64,000 nt of DNA, from contig NZ_LQRT01000035.1 in the NCBI RefSeq assembly GCF_001632745.1, positions 186,001 to 250,000 on the forward strand. Direction: 5' to 3'. The notes beneath the pieces were generated by a model. That model saw only the letters and a program-made list of their open reading frames with translations. It ran no database searches and was not told the origin of the DNA. Positions within the stretch are counted from its first letter, which is position 1. The number at the start of each line of letters is the position of its first letter. The position numbers and the translations under genes were made by a program. The DNA comes from Aquimarina aggregata. Its GTDB lineage: Bacteria; Bacteroidota; Bacteroidia; Flavobacteriales; Flavobacteriaceae. Shown piece after piece: positions 52,712 through 61,855 of this stretch.

Positions 52712-53689
52712 ATGAAAACTATACAATTCAGAGAAGCAATTTGTGAAGCAATGAGTGAAGAAATGCGCCGAGATGAATCCATTTACTTAATGGGTGAAGA
52801 GGTTGCAGAATACAACGGAGCGTACAAAGCCAGTAAAGGTATGCTAGATGAGTTTGGTCCAGACAGAGTTCTTGACACGCCCATCTCTGAATTAGGTTTT
52901 TCTGGAATTGGTGTAGGTAGTGCAATGAATGGAAATAGACCAATTATTGAGTTTATGACCTTCAATTTCTCTTTAGTGGGTATTGATCAAATCATTAACA
53001 ACGCAGCAAAAATGCGTCAAATGACTGGTGGTCAGTTTAATATTCCAATAGTATTTAGAGGCCCTACAGCATCGGCAGGTCAGTTAGGTGCTACGCATTC
53101 TCAAGCTTTTGAAAATTGGTTTGCTAATACTCCAGGATTAAAGGTTGTAGTACCTTCTAATCCTAAAGACGCTAAAGGTTTATTAAAATCGGCTATACGT
53201 GACAATGATCCAGTTATTTTTATGGAGAGTGAACAAATGTATGGAGATAAAGGTGAAGTACCAGAAGGAGAATATACTATCCCTCTAGGTGTAGCAGAAA
53301 TCAAAAGGGAAGGTAGTGATGTTACTATCGTTTCTTTTGGAAAAATCATTAAAGAAGCCTATAAAGCAGCAGATGAACTTGCTAAAGAAAACATATCCTG
53401 TGAGGTTATTGATCTAAGGACTGTTCGCCCACTTGATTTAGAAGCTATATTTACCTCAGTAAAAAAAACCAATAGACTGGTTGTCTTAGAAGAAGCATGG
53501 CCTTTAGCCAACATTTCTTCAGAAATAACATATCAAGTGCAATCTAATATCTTTGATTATCTAGATGCACCTATAATAAAAATTAATACAGCAGATACAC
53601 CTACCCCCTATTCTCCTGTACTTTTAGAAGAATGGTTACCTAACAGCAAAGATGTTGTTAAAGCTGTCAAAAAAGTGATGTATAAGTAA
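52712..53689 (+). CDS. pdhB: Pyruvate dehydrogenase E1 component, beta subunit
   Basis: Part of the thiamine-diphosphate enzyme that feeds pyruvate to acetyl-CoA. The 325-residue protein has IQFREAICEAMSEEMRRDE at the start, the cofactor-contacting Glu region (YLMGEEVAEYNGAYKASKG, about 26-44), RVLDTPISELGFSGIGVG, and the C-terminal half with VIDLRTVRPLDLEAI and VVLEEAWP. Usually the alpha subunit is adjacent, but it is not within this window. A hairpin AGGCCAC / GTGGCCT (53737-53754) follows. Confidence 0.93.
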   Translation: MKTIQFREAICEAMSEEMRRDESIYLMGEEVAEYNGAYKASKGMLDEFGPDRVLDTPISELGFSGIGVGSAMNGNRPIIEFMTFNFSLVGIDQIINNAAKMRQMTGGQFNIPIVFRGPTASAGQLGATHSQAFENWFANTPGLKVVVPSNPKDAKGLLKSAIRDNDPVIFMESEQMYGDKGEVPEGEYTIPLGVAEIKREGSDVTIVSFGKIIKEAYKAADELAKENISCEVIDLRTVRPLDLEAIFTSVKKTNRLVVLEEAWPLANISSEITYQVQSNIFDYLDAPIIKINTADTPTPYSPVLLEEWLPNSKDVVKAVKKVMYK

Positions 53690-54147
53690 AATGAACTTCT
53701 TTATTTTGCGTTTCATTAATTTTAGAAAATTATCTCAGGCCACAAAAGTGGCCTAATAATTGATAAAACCATATGAGTTTAGCATCATTAGCATATAAAT
53801 AGTAGAACGCTATAAATCATAATACGCTATTATGTTACTTGAGTACCCATTAAGTAGTAATGGTTTTAACTAATAGTTTTAAATTTTGACTTTGCAAAAA
53901 GAAATCAGAACATTAAAAACTAGAAGCTTTAGTAATTTAATATGATTTGAGGTAGGGTTTTTATATAGTTATGTGTTATAGATAGGATAATAAAAACATT
54001 TAATTGATTTAACAAAATTGATGATGTATTGATTATGACAAATTATATAGTAATCGTATTTGATATTTAGTATCGTACATAAACTATACAATCTGTATTA
54101 TTAATTAACATATGTTAGGTTAAACAATTATTATTTAAAAATATTAG
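53690..54147. other. Gap before the DUF5686 gene
   Basis: Holds the hairpin at 53737-53754 and about 390 bp of AT-rich sequence. No gene and no other structure supported. Confidence 0.6.
53737..53754 (+). terminator. Hairpin after pdhB
   Basis: AGGCCAC-AAAA-GTGGCCT is a perfect 7-bp GC-rich stem 47 bp after the stop codon. There is no T run after it, so its strength is uncertain. Confidence 0.5.
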
Positions 54148-56643
54148 ATGAAATATTGGGTTTTAGGAGTTTTATATATTGCTTTTAGCAGCTCCTTACT
54201 TTTAGCACAAACTAAAGTTGGCGGCCAAGTATATGACAATTTCAACCAACCTATTCCATTTGCAAACATCGTTTTTGTAAACTCAACAGTAGGAACTATA
54301 ACCGATGAGAATGGTAATTTCTACATGGAATCTGACGATACCTATACCAATCTAAAAGTTTCGTTTATCGGTTTTCAGACAAAAAATATAAAACTTACAA
54401 AACAAGTTACCTACAATATGAAAATCGTACTAGAAGAAGAAGCAGCTTCTCTAGACGAAGTTGTTATATATAAGGGTAAAACTTCAAAAAAAAATAACCC
54501 AGCTATCGATATCCTAAGAAAAATATGGGATAACAGAAGAGTAAATGGTGTTAAAAAATTTAAACAGTACAACTACGATAAATACGAAAAACTAGAATTC
54601 GACTTAAACACTATAGACAGTGCTCTTGTTAATAGTAGGATTTTTAATGGTATGGAATTTATCTTTGATGACGTTGATACTTCTAGGATAACTGGTAAAA
54701 CCTATCTTCCTATTTTTCTTAATGAAGCTATATCAAAAGTGTATGGGGATAATGAAATCAACGAGACAAAAGAAATACTTAAAGGAAATAAAAATGCTGG
54801 TTTTAGTGATAACCAAACCTTAATCGCCTTTGTAAAGGATTTGTATTCTGACTATGATGTTTATGACAATTACCTTAAATTTTTTGACAAAAGTTTCACT
54901 AGCCCTTTGTCACGAACAGGTGTAAGTGTTTATAATTATGTCTTGACCGATAGTGCATACATAGGTAATAAATGGTGCTACAATATTTTATACTATCCCA
55001 GACGAAAAAACGAGCTCACATTCAAAGGTGATTTTTGGGTGAATGATACCACCTGGGCAATCAAAGAAATTAATCTCGAAGTAACAAAAAGTGCAAACAT
55101 CAATTGGGTAAAAGATTTATATATCGAACAGGAGTTTGATGTATTAAACGATTCTGTATTTCTTATCACAAAAGATTATTTTCAATCTGATTTTTCTTTT
55201 AGCAAAAAAGAAAAATCAAGAGGAGTCTATGGTAAAAGAACAACATTATATGACAATTATAAATTTGACATAAAAAAAGATAGAAAATTTTACCAAAGTC
55301 AAGTAGATCCTTATAATCAAGATATCTATAATAGAGAAGATTCTTTCTGGAAAAGTGCCAGAATGGAAAACCTAAACAAAGATGAACAAAAGGTATATAA
55401 ATTATTAGACACGCTTCGCACCGTAAAAGCGTTTAAAAGACTCTACAATATAGGTACTATTTTAGCGACAGGATATGTAGAGTTTGATGGTTTTGACTTC
55501 GGTCCTTTGTTTTCTACAGTTGGTTATAATGACATTGAAGGAGTTAGACTTAGAGCTGGTGGTAGAACATACTTTACATCTAATGATAGATGGCGAATAG
55601 AAGGTTATGGGGCCTACGGATTTAAAGATCAAAAATTCAAATATGGTCTCTCAGGAAAGTACCTTGTTGACAGAAAATCAAGACTTATTGTTTCTGCAGG
55701 AAACAGAAGAGATGTCGAACAGCTAGGTGCCAGTTTAACAAATACAAATAACGTAGAGGGTAGAAGTTTAGCCTCATCATCGATAATAGCAACAGGTGAT
55801 AACGACAGGTTAACCTCTATAAATTTATCTGCATTTTCGATGCAAATTGAACCTCGAAAAAACTTAAACGTAGGATTAACTGGGTCTTATAGAGTACTTA
55901 AACCCGCCGATCGCTCTTTATTTAGTTTGGATTTTTTAAATCCAGAAACTAACCAACTAGAAAACCAAATCAAGCAAACAGAAATCGCCACCCAACTTGT
56001 ATATACTCCAGGCAGAAAAACTACTGGGTATGGTGTAGATAGGGTTATTGTAAACGAAGGAGATTATGCTACATTATTTTTAAATTATAGTGTGGGAATC
56101 AAAGGTCTTATAGAAAGTGATTTTGATTATCAAAAAGTACAGTTTCTTTACCAACAACCATGGAATATCGGAGGCTTTGGAGTATTAAATAGCACCCTAG
56201 AAGTAGGTAAAACTTTTGGAGATGTTCCTCTTGGACTATTAAGTGTTATCCCAGCCAATCAAACCTATCTATCTATCTATAACACATTCCCTTTACTTAA
56301 TTTTTATGAGTTTGTAACGGATACCTATGCAACATTACATCTTGAACATAATTTTAATGGTCGAATATTTTCTCGTATCCCCTTATTAAGAAAGTTAAAC
56401 TTGAGAGAACTAGTAGGTGTGCGCGGAGCGTGGGGTGAATTATCAGAAGAAAATATATTACTAAGCGCCCCATCAAACGAACTCTTAGTAGCTCCTACCG
56501 ACGAGATCTATTGGGAATACAGCGTAGGTGTTGGGAATATTTTTAAAATCTTTAGAATCGATTTTCATTTTAGAGGAAACTATTTTGATAATCCAGATGC
56601 TAGAAAATTTGGGGTTACAGGGTCTTTTGGTTTCTTTTTCTAA
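54148..56643 (+). CDS. DUF5686 outer-membrane protein with carboxypeptidase-like N-terminal domain
   Basis: The 831-residue protein has a signal peptide (about 1-20, LLLAQ), a carboxypeptidase-like regulatory domain (about 24-110: VGGQVYDNFNQPIPFANIVF to LKVSFIGFQTKNI), then the DUF5686 region with DILRKIWDNRRVNGVKKF (about 120-140) and YNYVLTDSAYIGNKWCYNILYYPRRKNELTFKG broken into separate strands. The rest has barrel-like strands ending GVTGSFGFFF with a terminal Phe. Its role is unknown, but it is a common outer-membrane protein of flavobacteria. Confidence 0.87.
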   Translation: MKYWVLGVLYIAFSSSLLLAQTKVGGQVYDNFNQPIPFANIVFVNSTVGTITDENGNFYMESDDTYTNLKVSFIGFQTKNIKLTKQVTYNMKIVLEEEAASLDEVVIYKGKTSKKNNPAIDILRKIWDNRRVNGVKKFKQYNYDKYEKLEFDLNTIDSALVNSRIFNGMEFIFDDVDTSRITGKTYLPIFLNEAISKVYGDNEINETKEILKGNKNAGFSDNQTLIAFVKDLYSDYDVYDNYLKFFDKSFTSPLSRTGVSVYNYVLTDSAYIGNKWCYNILYYPRRKNELTFKGDFWVNDTTWAIKEINLEVTKSANINWVKDLYIEQEFDVLNDSVFLITKDYFQSDFSFSKKEKSRGVYGKRTTLYDNYKFDIKKDRKFYQSQVDPYNQDIYNREDSFWKSARMENLNKDEQKVYKLLDTLRTVKAFKRLYNIGTILATGYVEFDGFDFGPLFSTVGYNDIEGVRLRAGGRTYFTSNDRWRIEGYGAYGFKDQKFKYGLSGKYLVDRKSRLIVSAGNRRDVEQLGASLTNTNNVEGRSLASSSIIATGDNDRLTSINLSAFSMQIEPRKNLNVGLTGSYRVLKPADRSLFSLDFLNPETNQLENQIKQTEIATQLVYTPGRKTTGYGVDRVIVNEGDYATLFLNYSVGIKGLIESDFDYQKVQFLYQQPWNIGGFGVLNSTLEVGKTFGDVPLGLLSVIPANQTYLSIYNTFPLLNFYEFVTDTYATLHLEHNFNGRIFSRIPLLRKLNLRELVGVRGAWGELSEENILLSAPSNELLVAPTDEIYWEYSVGVGNIFKIFRIDFHFRGNYFDNPDARKFGVTGSFGFFF

Positions 56644-56781
56644 GTCGATAGCTTATCGTATATTTTTTATTTAGCCATTATTCTTATATCTCCGAAAACC
56701 TTATAGGTTAACTTACCATTAAAAAAAGGCAGAAATTCGAATTTTTATAAGGATAAATTTTAAGTAAACCCTTGTAATACC

Positions 56782-56789
56782 TATATTTG
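56782..56789 (+). promoter_or_regulatory. -7 element for the soluble pyrophosphatase gene
   Basis: TATATTTG matches TAnnTTTG exactly, 27 bp before the ATG of ppa at 56817. No clear -33 element. Confidence 0.55.
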
Positions 56790-56816
56790 CCGCCCAATAC
56801 AAAGAGAATTTAAATT

Positions 56817-57347
56817 ATGAGCGCAGCGACTAGCGAAAGCTTTGATGTACTAATTGAAATCCCTAAAGGGAGTAGAAACAAGTACGAGTATGATTTTGAC
56901 ATAAAAAAAATACGATATGATCGTATGATATTTTCATCAATGATGTATCCAGCAGATTACGGTTTCATACCTGAAACACTTGCTTTAGACGGAGACCCTC
57001 TTGATGTTTTAGTATTAGTAACAGAACCAACATTTCCTGGTTGTGTAATAGAAGTAAAACCAATCGGTGTTTTTCATATGACCGATGAAAAAGGACCAGA
57101 TGAAAAAATCATCTGTGTACCGGTTGCAGATCCAATTGCTAGTAAGCTTGCCGATCTAAAAGAAATGAACCCGCACCTAATAAAAGAAATCGAACACTTT
57201 TTCCAAGTATATAAAGATTTAGAAGAGAAAAAAGTTGATGTAGGTGGCTGGGGAAATATAGATGAAGCTAAAGAGATTATCAAAGCTTGTGTTAAACGTT
57301 TTGATGATCTTGCAGACAAACCAGAAGGATTGTTCAGTATTCATTAA
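56817..57347 (+). CDS. ppa: Inorganic pyrophosphatase, soluble (family I)
   Basis: Splits pyrophosphate to phosphate in the cytoplasm. The 176-residue protein has EIPKGSRNKYEYDFD (about 13-27), YPADYGFIPETLALDGDPLDVLVL (about 43-66) in which the Asp residues bind metal, and IICVPVADP (about 98-106). This is the family I length. The membrane-bound pyrophosphatase follows at 57459 after a strong terminator, so both forms lie side by side but are expressed separately. Confidence 0.96.
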   Translation: MSAATSESFDVLIEIPKGSRNKYEYDFDIKKIRYDRMIFSSMMYPADYGFIPETLALDGDPLDVLVLVTEPTFPGCVIEVKPIGVFHMTDEKGPDEKIICVPVADPIASKLADLKEMNPHLIKEIEHFFQVYKDLEEKKVDVGGWGNIDEAKEIIKACVKRFDDLADKPEGLFSIH

Positions 57348-57367
57348 TACTATATACAAAAAATAAA

Positions 57368-57404
57368 TAAAAGCGCAATATTTTCTTATTAATATTGCGC
57401 TTTT
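57368..57404 (+). terminator. Terminator after ppa
   Basis: AAAAGCGCAATATT / AATATTGCGCTTTT is a perfect stem with an 8-nt loop followed by T residues. Confidence 0.9.
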
Positions 57405-57458
57405 TCTTTTTGCTTTATTTTACTACATTTAGCGACTAATTAACTAAAAATATTTTTA

Positions 57459-59828
57459 ATGGAAGCAAATATGATATATATGCCAATTGTTTTGGCAATA
57501 CTCGGGCTAATTTATATGGTCATTAAAAAATCTTGGGTAATGAAACAAGATGCCGGTGATGGTAAAATGAAAGAAATTTCGGATCATATATATGAAGGTG
57601 CCTTGGCTTTTTTAAATGCCGAATATAAGTTGCTTGCAATATTTGTTGTCATCGTAAGTGTTTTATTGTTTATAGTTTCAATAGTTGTAGACACTACCCA
57701 CTGGTTAATTGTTATTGCTTTTATTTTTGGTGCTGTATTTTCTGCTTATGCAGGAAACATTGGAATGAAAATTGCCACTAAAACCAATGTAAGAACTACA
57801 CAAGCTGCACGTACTAGTTTACCGAATGCTCTTAAAATATCTTTTGGAGGAGGAACTGTAATGGGTCTTGGAGTTGCAGGATTGGCTGTTCTTGGACTAA
57901 CAGCTTTCTTTATAATTTTCTATCATGTATTTATGGGTGGAACCTGGGTTTCTACCGATAAAATGACAATAGTATTAGAAACTCTAGCCGGTTTCTCTCT
58001 AGGAGCAGAATCTATTGCGTTATTTGCGCGTGTGGGTGGTGGTATTTATACCAAAGCTGCAGATGTAGGAGCCGACCTTGTAGGTAAGGTAGAAGCTGGT
58101 ATCCCAGAAGATGATCCTCGTAACCCAGCAACAATAGCCGATAACGTAGGAGATAATGTAGGAGACGTTGCAGGTATGGGAGCAGATTTGTTTGGATCTT
58201 ATGTAGCAACTGTTCTTGCCGCTATGGTACTAGGTAACTACGTCATAAAAGATATGGGTGGATCAATTACTGATGCCTTTGGAGGCATAGGTCCAATATT
58301 ATTGCCTATGGCAATAGCAGGTGTTGGTATTATTATCTCAGTAATAGGAACCATGTTGGTAAAGATTAAAAGTAATGATGCCAAAGAAACTCAAGTAATG
58401 GGAGCTCTTAATATAGGTAACTGGACATCAATAATACTTGTAGCCATAGCATGTTTTGCTTTGTGTACTTGGATGCTTCCTGAGACAATGAAAATGGAGT
58501 TTTTTGGTGAAGGTTTAGTCGAAATTTCTGCAATGCGCGTTTTCTACGCTACATTAGTTGGTTTAATAGTAGGTGCTGTAATATCTTCTGTAACCGAGTA
58601 TTATACAGGTTTAGGTAAATCACCTATTCTCAAAATTGTTCAACAATCTAGCACTGGTGCAGGAACGAATATTATTGCTGGACTAGCTACTGGTATGATT
58701 TCAACATTTCCATCTGTATTATTATTTGCAGGTGCTATTTGGGCATCTTATGCATTTGCAGGGTTTTATGGAGTAGCATTATCTGCTTCGGCAATGATGG
58801 CTACAACAGCAATGCAATTAGCAATTGACGCATTTGGTCCTATTTCTGATAATGCAGGTGGTATTGCAGAAATGAGTGAACAAGAACCTATTGTTAGAGA
58901 ACGTACAGATATTTTAGATTCTGTAGGTAACACAACTGCAGCAACTGGAAAAGGATTTGCTATTGCTTCTGCAGCATTAACTTCGCTAGCATTATTTGCA
59001 GCATATGTAACTTTTACAGGAATTAACGGAATTAATATTTTTAAAGCACCAGTATTAGCAATGCTTTTTGTTGGAGGTATGGTGCCTGTAGTATTCTCTG
59101 CACTAGCAATGAATGCCGTTGGTAAAGCAGCTATGGAAATGGTTCAGGAAGTGCGTCGCCAGTTTAGAGATATTCCTGGAATAATGGAAGGTACCGGAAA
59201 ACCTGAATATGACAAATGTGTAGCTATTTCTACTAAAGCTTCTTTAAAAGAAATGATGTTACCAGGACTATTAACTATTGGTTTTCCATTAGTTATTGCG
59301 TTTGTGCCTCTATTGTTTGGGATGAATAAACTAGCTATTGCTGAAATGTTAGGAGGTTATATGGCAGGAGTTACTGTAAGTGGTGTATTATGGGCTATTT
59401 TTCAAAATAATGCAGGTGGTGCATGGGATAATGCTAAAAAGTCCTTTGAAGCAGGTGTAGAAATTAACGGAGAAATGACATATAAAGGTTCTGACGCTCA
59501 TAAAGCAGCAGTAACAGGAGATACTGTTGGTGATCCTTTTAAAGATACTTCTGGTCCATCAATGAATATTTTAATTAAACTAACATGTCTTATTGGTCTT
59601 GTTATTGCACCTATTCTAGGAGGTCATACTTCTGAAACTGCTGTAGCAAATCAACCTTCAGAAAAAAACATAGAGGTTAAAATGGAAATGAATAATGATA
59701 TTGCCATTGCGACTGTCACTATTGAGACTTTAAACGATGGTAAAATACAACATGAAATTAAAGAATTTAAAGGTTCTGAAGCCAAAGTTAAAGCTGAAAT
59801 TGAAGCTATTAAAGCTTCTTTAAAATAA
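57459..59828 (+). CDS. hppA: Membrane-bound ion-translocating pyrophosphatase
   Basis: Pumps H+ or Na+ across the inner membrane using pyrophosphate. The 789-residue protein has about 16 helices and the catalytic signature DVGADLVGKVEAGIPEDDPR (about 202-221) followed by NPATIADNVGDNVGDVAGMGADLFGSY, and later DNAGGIAEMSE (about 466-476) and DTVGDPFKDTSGP. At the known K+-dependence position the protein has Ala (NTTAATGKGFA, about 488-498), as in K+-dependent types, which include Na+ pumps. The last 60 residues (after NQPSEKN) form a soluble acidic/basic tail. The ion is not certain. Confidence 0.94.
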   Translation: MEANMIYMPIVLAILGLIYMVIKKSWVMKQDAGDGKMKEISDHIYEGALAFLNAEYKLLAIFVVIVSVLLFIVSIVVDTTHWLIVIAFIFGAVFSAYAGNIGMKIATKTNVRTTQAARTSLPNALKISFGGGTVMGLGVAGLAVLGLTAFFIIFYHVFMGGTWVSTDKMTIVLETLAGFSLGAESIALFARVGGGIYTKAADVGADLVGKVEAGIPEDDPRNPATIADNVGDNVGDVAGMGADLFGSYVATVLAAMVLGNYVIKDMGGSITDAFGGIGPILLPMAIAGVGIIISVIGTMLVKIKSNDAKETQVMGALNIGNWTSIILVAIACFALCTWMLPETMKMEFFGEGLVEISAMRVFYATLVGLIVGAVISSVTEYYTGLGKSPILKIVQQSSTGAGTNIIAGLATGMISTFPSVLLFAGAIWASYAFAGFYGVALSASAMMATTAMQLAIDAFGPISDNAGGIAEMSEQEPIVRERTDILDSVGNTTAATGKGFAIASAALTSLALFAAYVTFTGINGINIFKAPVLAMLFVGGMVPVVFSALAMNAVGKAAMEMVQEVRRQFRDIPGIMEGTGKPEYDKCVAISTKASLKEMMLPGLLTIGFPLVIAFVPLLFGMNKLAIAEMLGGYMAGVTVSGVLWAIFQNNAGGAWDNAKKSFEAGVEINGEMTYKGSDAHKAAVTGDTVGDPFKDTSGPSMNILIKLTCLIGLVIAPILGGHTSETAVANQPSEKNIEVKMEMNNDIAIATVTIETLNDGKIQHEIKEFKGSEAKVKAEIEAIKASLK

Positions 59829-59854
59829 AAAAACATAAAATTAAATCTAAGACC

Positions 59855-59875
59855 ACCTCGCTCTTTGGGCGAGGT
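59855..59875 (+). terminator. Terminator after hppA
   Basis: ACCTCGC / GCGAGGT is a 7-bp GC stem with a 7-nt loop, then TGTTTATTTTT. Confidence 0.75.
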
Positions 59876-59910
59876 TGTTTATTTTTATAGTATAAAATTT
59901 ATTTATTTTA

Positions 59911-60912
59911 ATGTTCAAAAAAAAAGCTTTACGTATTAATACATATCGTGGTTATGGCACAAATACACGTTTTCGAGCTAGTGGAAGAGCACTCGAAGAT
60001 GAAAATATAAATTTTAGCACAAATCAAAATGTTTTCAAAACATTAAAAAATATTTATAAACAATTAGAAAGCGACGAAATTCCCGAAATTACAATTGAAC
60101 TAAAGCTATCTAATGGTAAATTATTTGAAGTACATACCGACAAAGAAGGGTATTACAATTTTGACCTTTCTATTTCAGATCTTCATAAGTTAACAGATCA
60201 AGAAGGGTGGTTACCCTATATCGCGTGTTATAAAAAGAAATCCAGCTCTCGTAAGATAAGTAATCAAAATATTTTCCCTTGTTCAATGTTAATCCCATCT
60301 AAAGAAGCTGAATTTGGTATTATAAGTGATATCGATGACACTATCCTACATACAGGAGTAGCTTCAATATTTAAATGGAGAGTTCTTGCAAATACACTAT
60401 TAAAAAACTTTGATAAACGAACTCCCATTGAAGGGACTGTTCATTTTTATAAAAAATTACATCTAGGAAAAAACAATAACCCAGTTAATCCGTTTTTTTA
60501 TGTAAGTAATAGCCCTTGGAATCTATATGATTATCTAAATGCATTTTTTAGTAAAAATCACTTTCCTCAAGGTCCCATTTTACTTAGAGATTTTAGGACT
60601 CCTTTTGACAAAACACCAAAACCTAAAATGCCACATAAACAATCTGAAATATTAAATCTCTTAGAGATGTATTCAGACATGAAATTCATTCTAATTGGTG
60701 ATAGCGGAGAAAAAGATGCTGATATTTATACCAAAATCGCCATAGAATATCCTAATCGAATTTTGGCTATTTACTTAAGAAGTGTTAATCATAGACGCAA
60801 AGAAAAAAGGATTCAAAAAATCATTAAATCTTTTAACACTACTCCTATTTTGCTAGTTCATAATTCTGAACAAGCGATTACGCACGCAAAAGAATCAGGT
60901 TTTATAGACTAA
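59911..60912 (+). CDS. APP1-type phosphatase domain protein (DUF2183)
   Basis: The 333-residue protein has an N-terminal region with a beta-rich part (about 60-110: ITIELKLSNGKLFEVHTDKEG) and a C-terminal DUF2183 domain with the DxDxT motif in SDIDDTILHTG (about 137-147), FFYVSNSPWNLYDYLNAFF (about 196) and LIGDSGEKDADIY (about 270). These are the acid-phosphatase (HAD) landmarks of yeast phosphatidate phosphatase APP1. The substrate in bacteria is not settled. It converges on the repressor gene with only a few bases between the stop codons. Confidence 0.88.
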   Translation: MFKKKALRINTYRGYGTNTRFRASGRALEDENINFSTNQNVFKTLKNIYKQLESDEIPEITIELKLSNGKLFEVHTDKEGYYNFDLSISDLHKLTDQEGWLPYIACYKKKSSSRKISNQNIFPCSMLIPSKEAEFGIISDIDDTILHTGVASIFKWRVLANTLLKNFDKRTPIEGTVHFYKKLHLGKNNNPVNPFFYVSNSPWNLYDYLNAFFSKNHFPQGPILLRDFRTPFDKTPKPKMPHKQSEILNLLEMYSDMKFILIGDSGEKDADIYTKIAIEYPNRILAIYLRSVNHRRKEKRIQKIIKSFNTTPILLVHNSEQAITHAKESGFID

Positions 60913-60918
60913 TACTAA

Positions 60919-61686
60919 TTAACTTCTTAAGCCTCGCACCTCTGATGTTAATGCCAGCATAGCTTCTTGTAATTGTTTCATACTAGCCGTATCAGGGTTT
61001 GCATCAATATTAAAACTTAATTTGCTATTAACTTCCCATAATTCAACTATTTGGTGCGCTTGAATTGTATAAGGCAAATACTCTGAATTTAGCGAAATAA
61101 GCGTTATCACAGAAGCATCTTCATTTTTCCTTATTTTTTTAACGACAACGCTGTCTTCTAAAACAACAACACAAATAGCATTACTACCTATTTCAGAAAG
61201 GTTATTAACTGCTTTTCCTATCACCCACTCTTTGGGTTCTAAAATAGGAATCATACTATCACCTTCAACTTGAAATCCCCTATAGGTAGCATTACGATAT
61301 TCTGGTAAAGGAATGTCAAATGCTGGTAATTGCTGATACCAATCCAAGTCCTGAACATTATGAGGATATCCTGCTGCAGCTTTAACATTTACTAAAACAA
61401 TATTTTCGTTATTCTCAGAATTTACTGTTACTACTTTGGGAGAAACATCTCCTAAATGCAATTGAATTTTCTTTTGATTACTATCGCCAAATAGCCATAA
61501 AGGATTTACACTAAATTCTTCTAATAATCTGGCAACAACTTTTCCAGAAATTTTAGTCTTGCCTCTCTCAATATCTGCAGTTGAGTTTTTAATATTTAAT
61601 ATTTCAGCAAAATCAGATTGGGTAAAATGATTCTCTTCACGAATTTGTTTAAATCGCTTAATGGTTTGGTTAGTCAAATGATCCAT
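60919..61686 (-). CDS. LexA-like S24 peptidase repressor with XRE-type DNA-binding domain
   Basis: From the ATG at 61686 the protein has 255 residues (a TTG at 61692 would add two). It has an N-terminal helix-turn-helix (about 5-62: IKRFKQIREENHFTQSDFAE), a linker with a likely self-cleavage site AAAG (103-106, Ala-Gly), the catalytic Ser144 in VEGDSMIP and catalytic Lys (183 or 184) in VVVKKI. This is the layout of CI/LexA-type repressors that cut themselves after DNA damage. It faces a DNA-repair operon, and an operator covers its own promoter. Confidence 0.9.
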   Translation of the reverse strand: MDHLTNQTIKRFKQIREENHFTQSDFAEILNIKNSTADIERGKTKISGKVVARLLEEFSVNPLWLFGDSNQKKIQLHLGDVSPKVVTVNSENNENIVLVNVKAAAGYPHNVQDLDWYQQLPAFDIPLPEYRNATYRGFQVEGDSMIPILEPKEWVIGKAVNNLSEIGSNAICVVVLEDSVVVKKIRKNEDASVITLISLNSEYLPYTIQAHQIVELWEVNSKLSFNIDANPDTASMKQLQEAMLALTSEVRGLRS

Positions 61687-61749
61687 AAACAAGGATTTTT
61701 AATTATTATCTCATACACGTAGAGCTTAAGAGTTTGGGATACTTATCAA

Positions 61750-61779
61750 CAAAGATACAAGATTTTGGAATATTTCCAA
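61750..61779 (-). promoter_or_regulatory. Promoter of the S24 repressor gene
   Basis: On the minus strand TTG (61779-61777) and TATCTTTG (61757-61750) are 19 nt apart, matching a Bacteroidota promoter. Operator 1 (61765-61779) overlaps the -33 part and spacer, so the repressor should silence itself. Confidence 0.65.
61765..61779. promoter_or_regulatory. Operator 1: TTGGAA-N3-TTCCAA
   Basis: 6-bp inverted arms TTGGAA and TTCCAA with a 3-bp spacer. One of three sites of the same type in a 76-bp stretch. Predicted binding site of the dimeric S24 repressor, lying on its own promoter. Confidence 0.75.
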
Positions 61780-61801
61780 TTTTAACATAATTTTATTTTA
61801 A

Positions 61802-61809
61802 TACTTATG
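61802..61809 (+). promoter_or_regulatory. Candidate -7 element of the repair operon
   Basis: TACTTATG differs from TAnnTTTG at one base. It would overlap operator 2 and start transcription about 40 nt before the DUF559 ATG. No clear -33 TTTG. Confidence 0.4.
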
Positions 61810-61823
61810 GAATTTTTCCATAA
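61805..61823. promoter_or_regulatory. Operator 2: TTATGGAA-N3-TTCCATAA
   Basis: Perfect 8-bp inverted arms with a 3-bp spacer, the best of the three sites. Its centre (61814) is 42 bp from that of operator 1, about four helical turns. Predicted to block the start of the repair operon. Confidence 0.78.
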
Positions 61824-61825
61824 AT

Positions 61826-61840
61826 TTGGAAAAATTACAA
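61826..61840. promoter_or_regulatory. Operator 3: TTGGAA-N3-TTACAA
   Basis: The same pattern with one mismatch in the second arm, centred 19 bp after operator 2. It lies in the leader of the DUF559 gene, so a bound repressor here could pair with one at operator 2. Confidence 0.55.
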
Positions 61841-61855
61841 CTAAAACTACCATCT

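Noticed and set aside
60919..61686. Repressor as part of an inducible prophage
   Set aside because: No phage structural, integrase or lysis genes nearby; the divergent genes are DNA-repair type.
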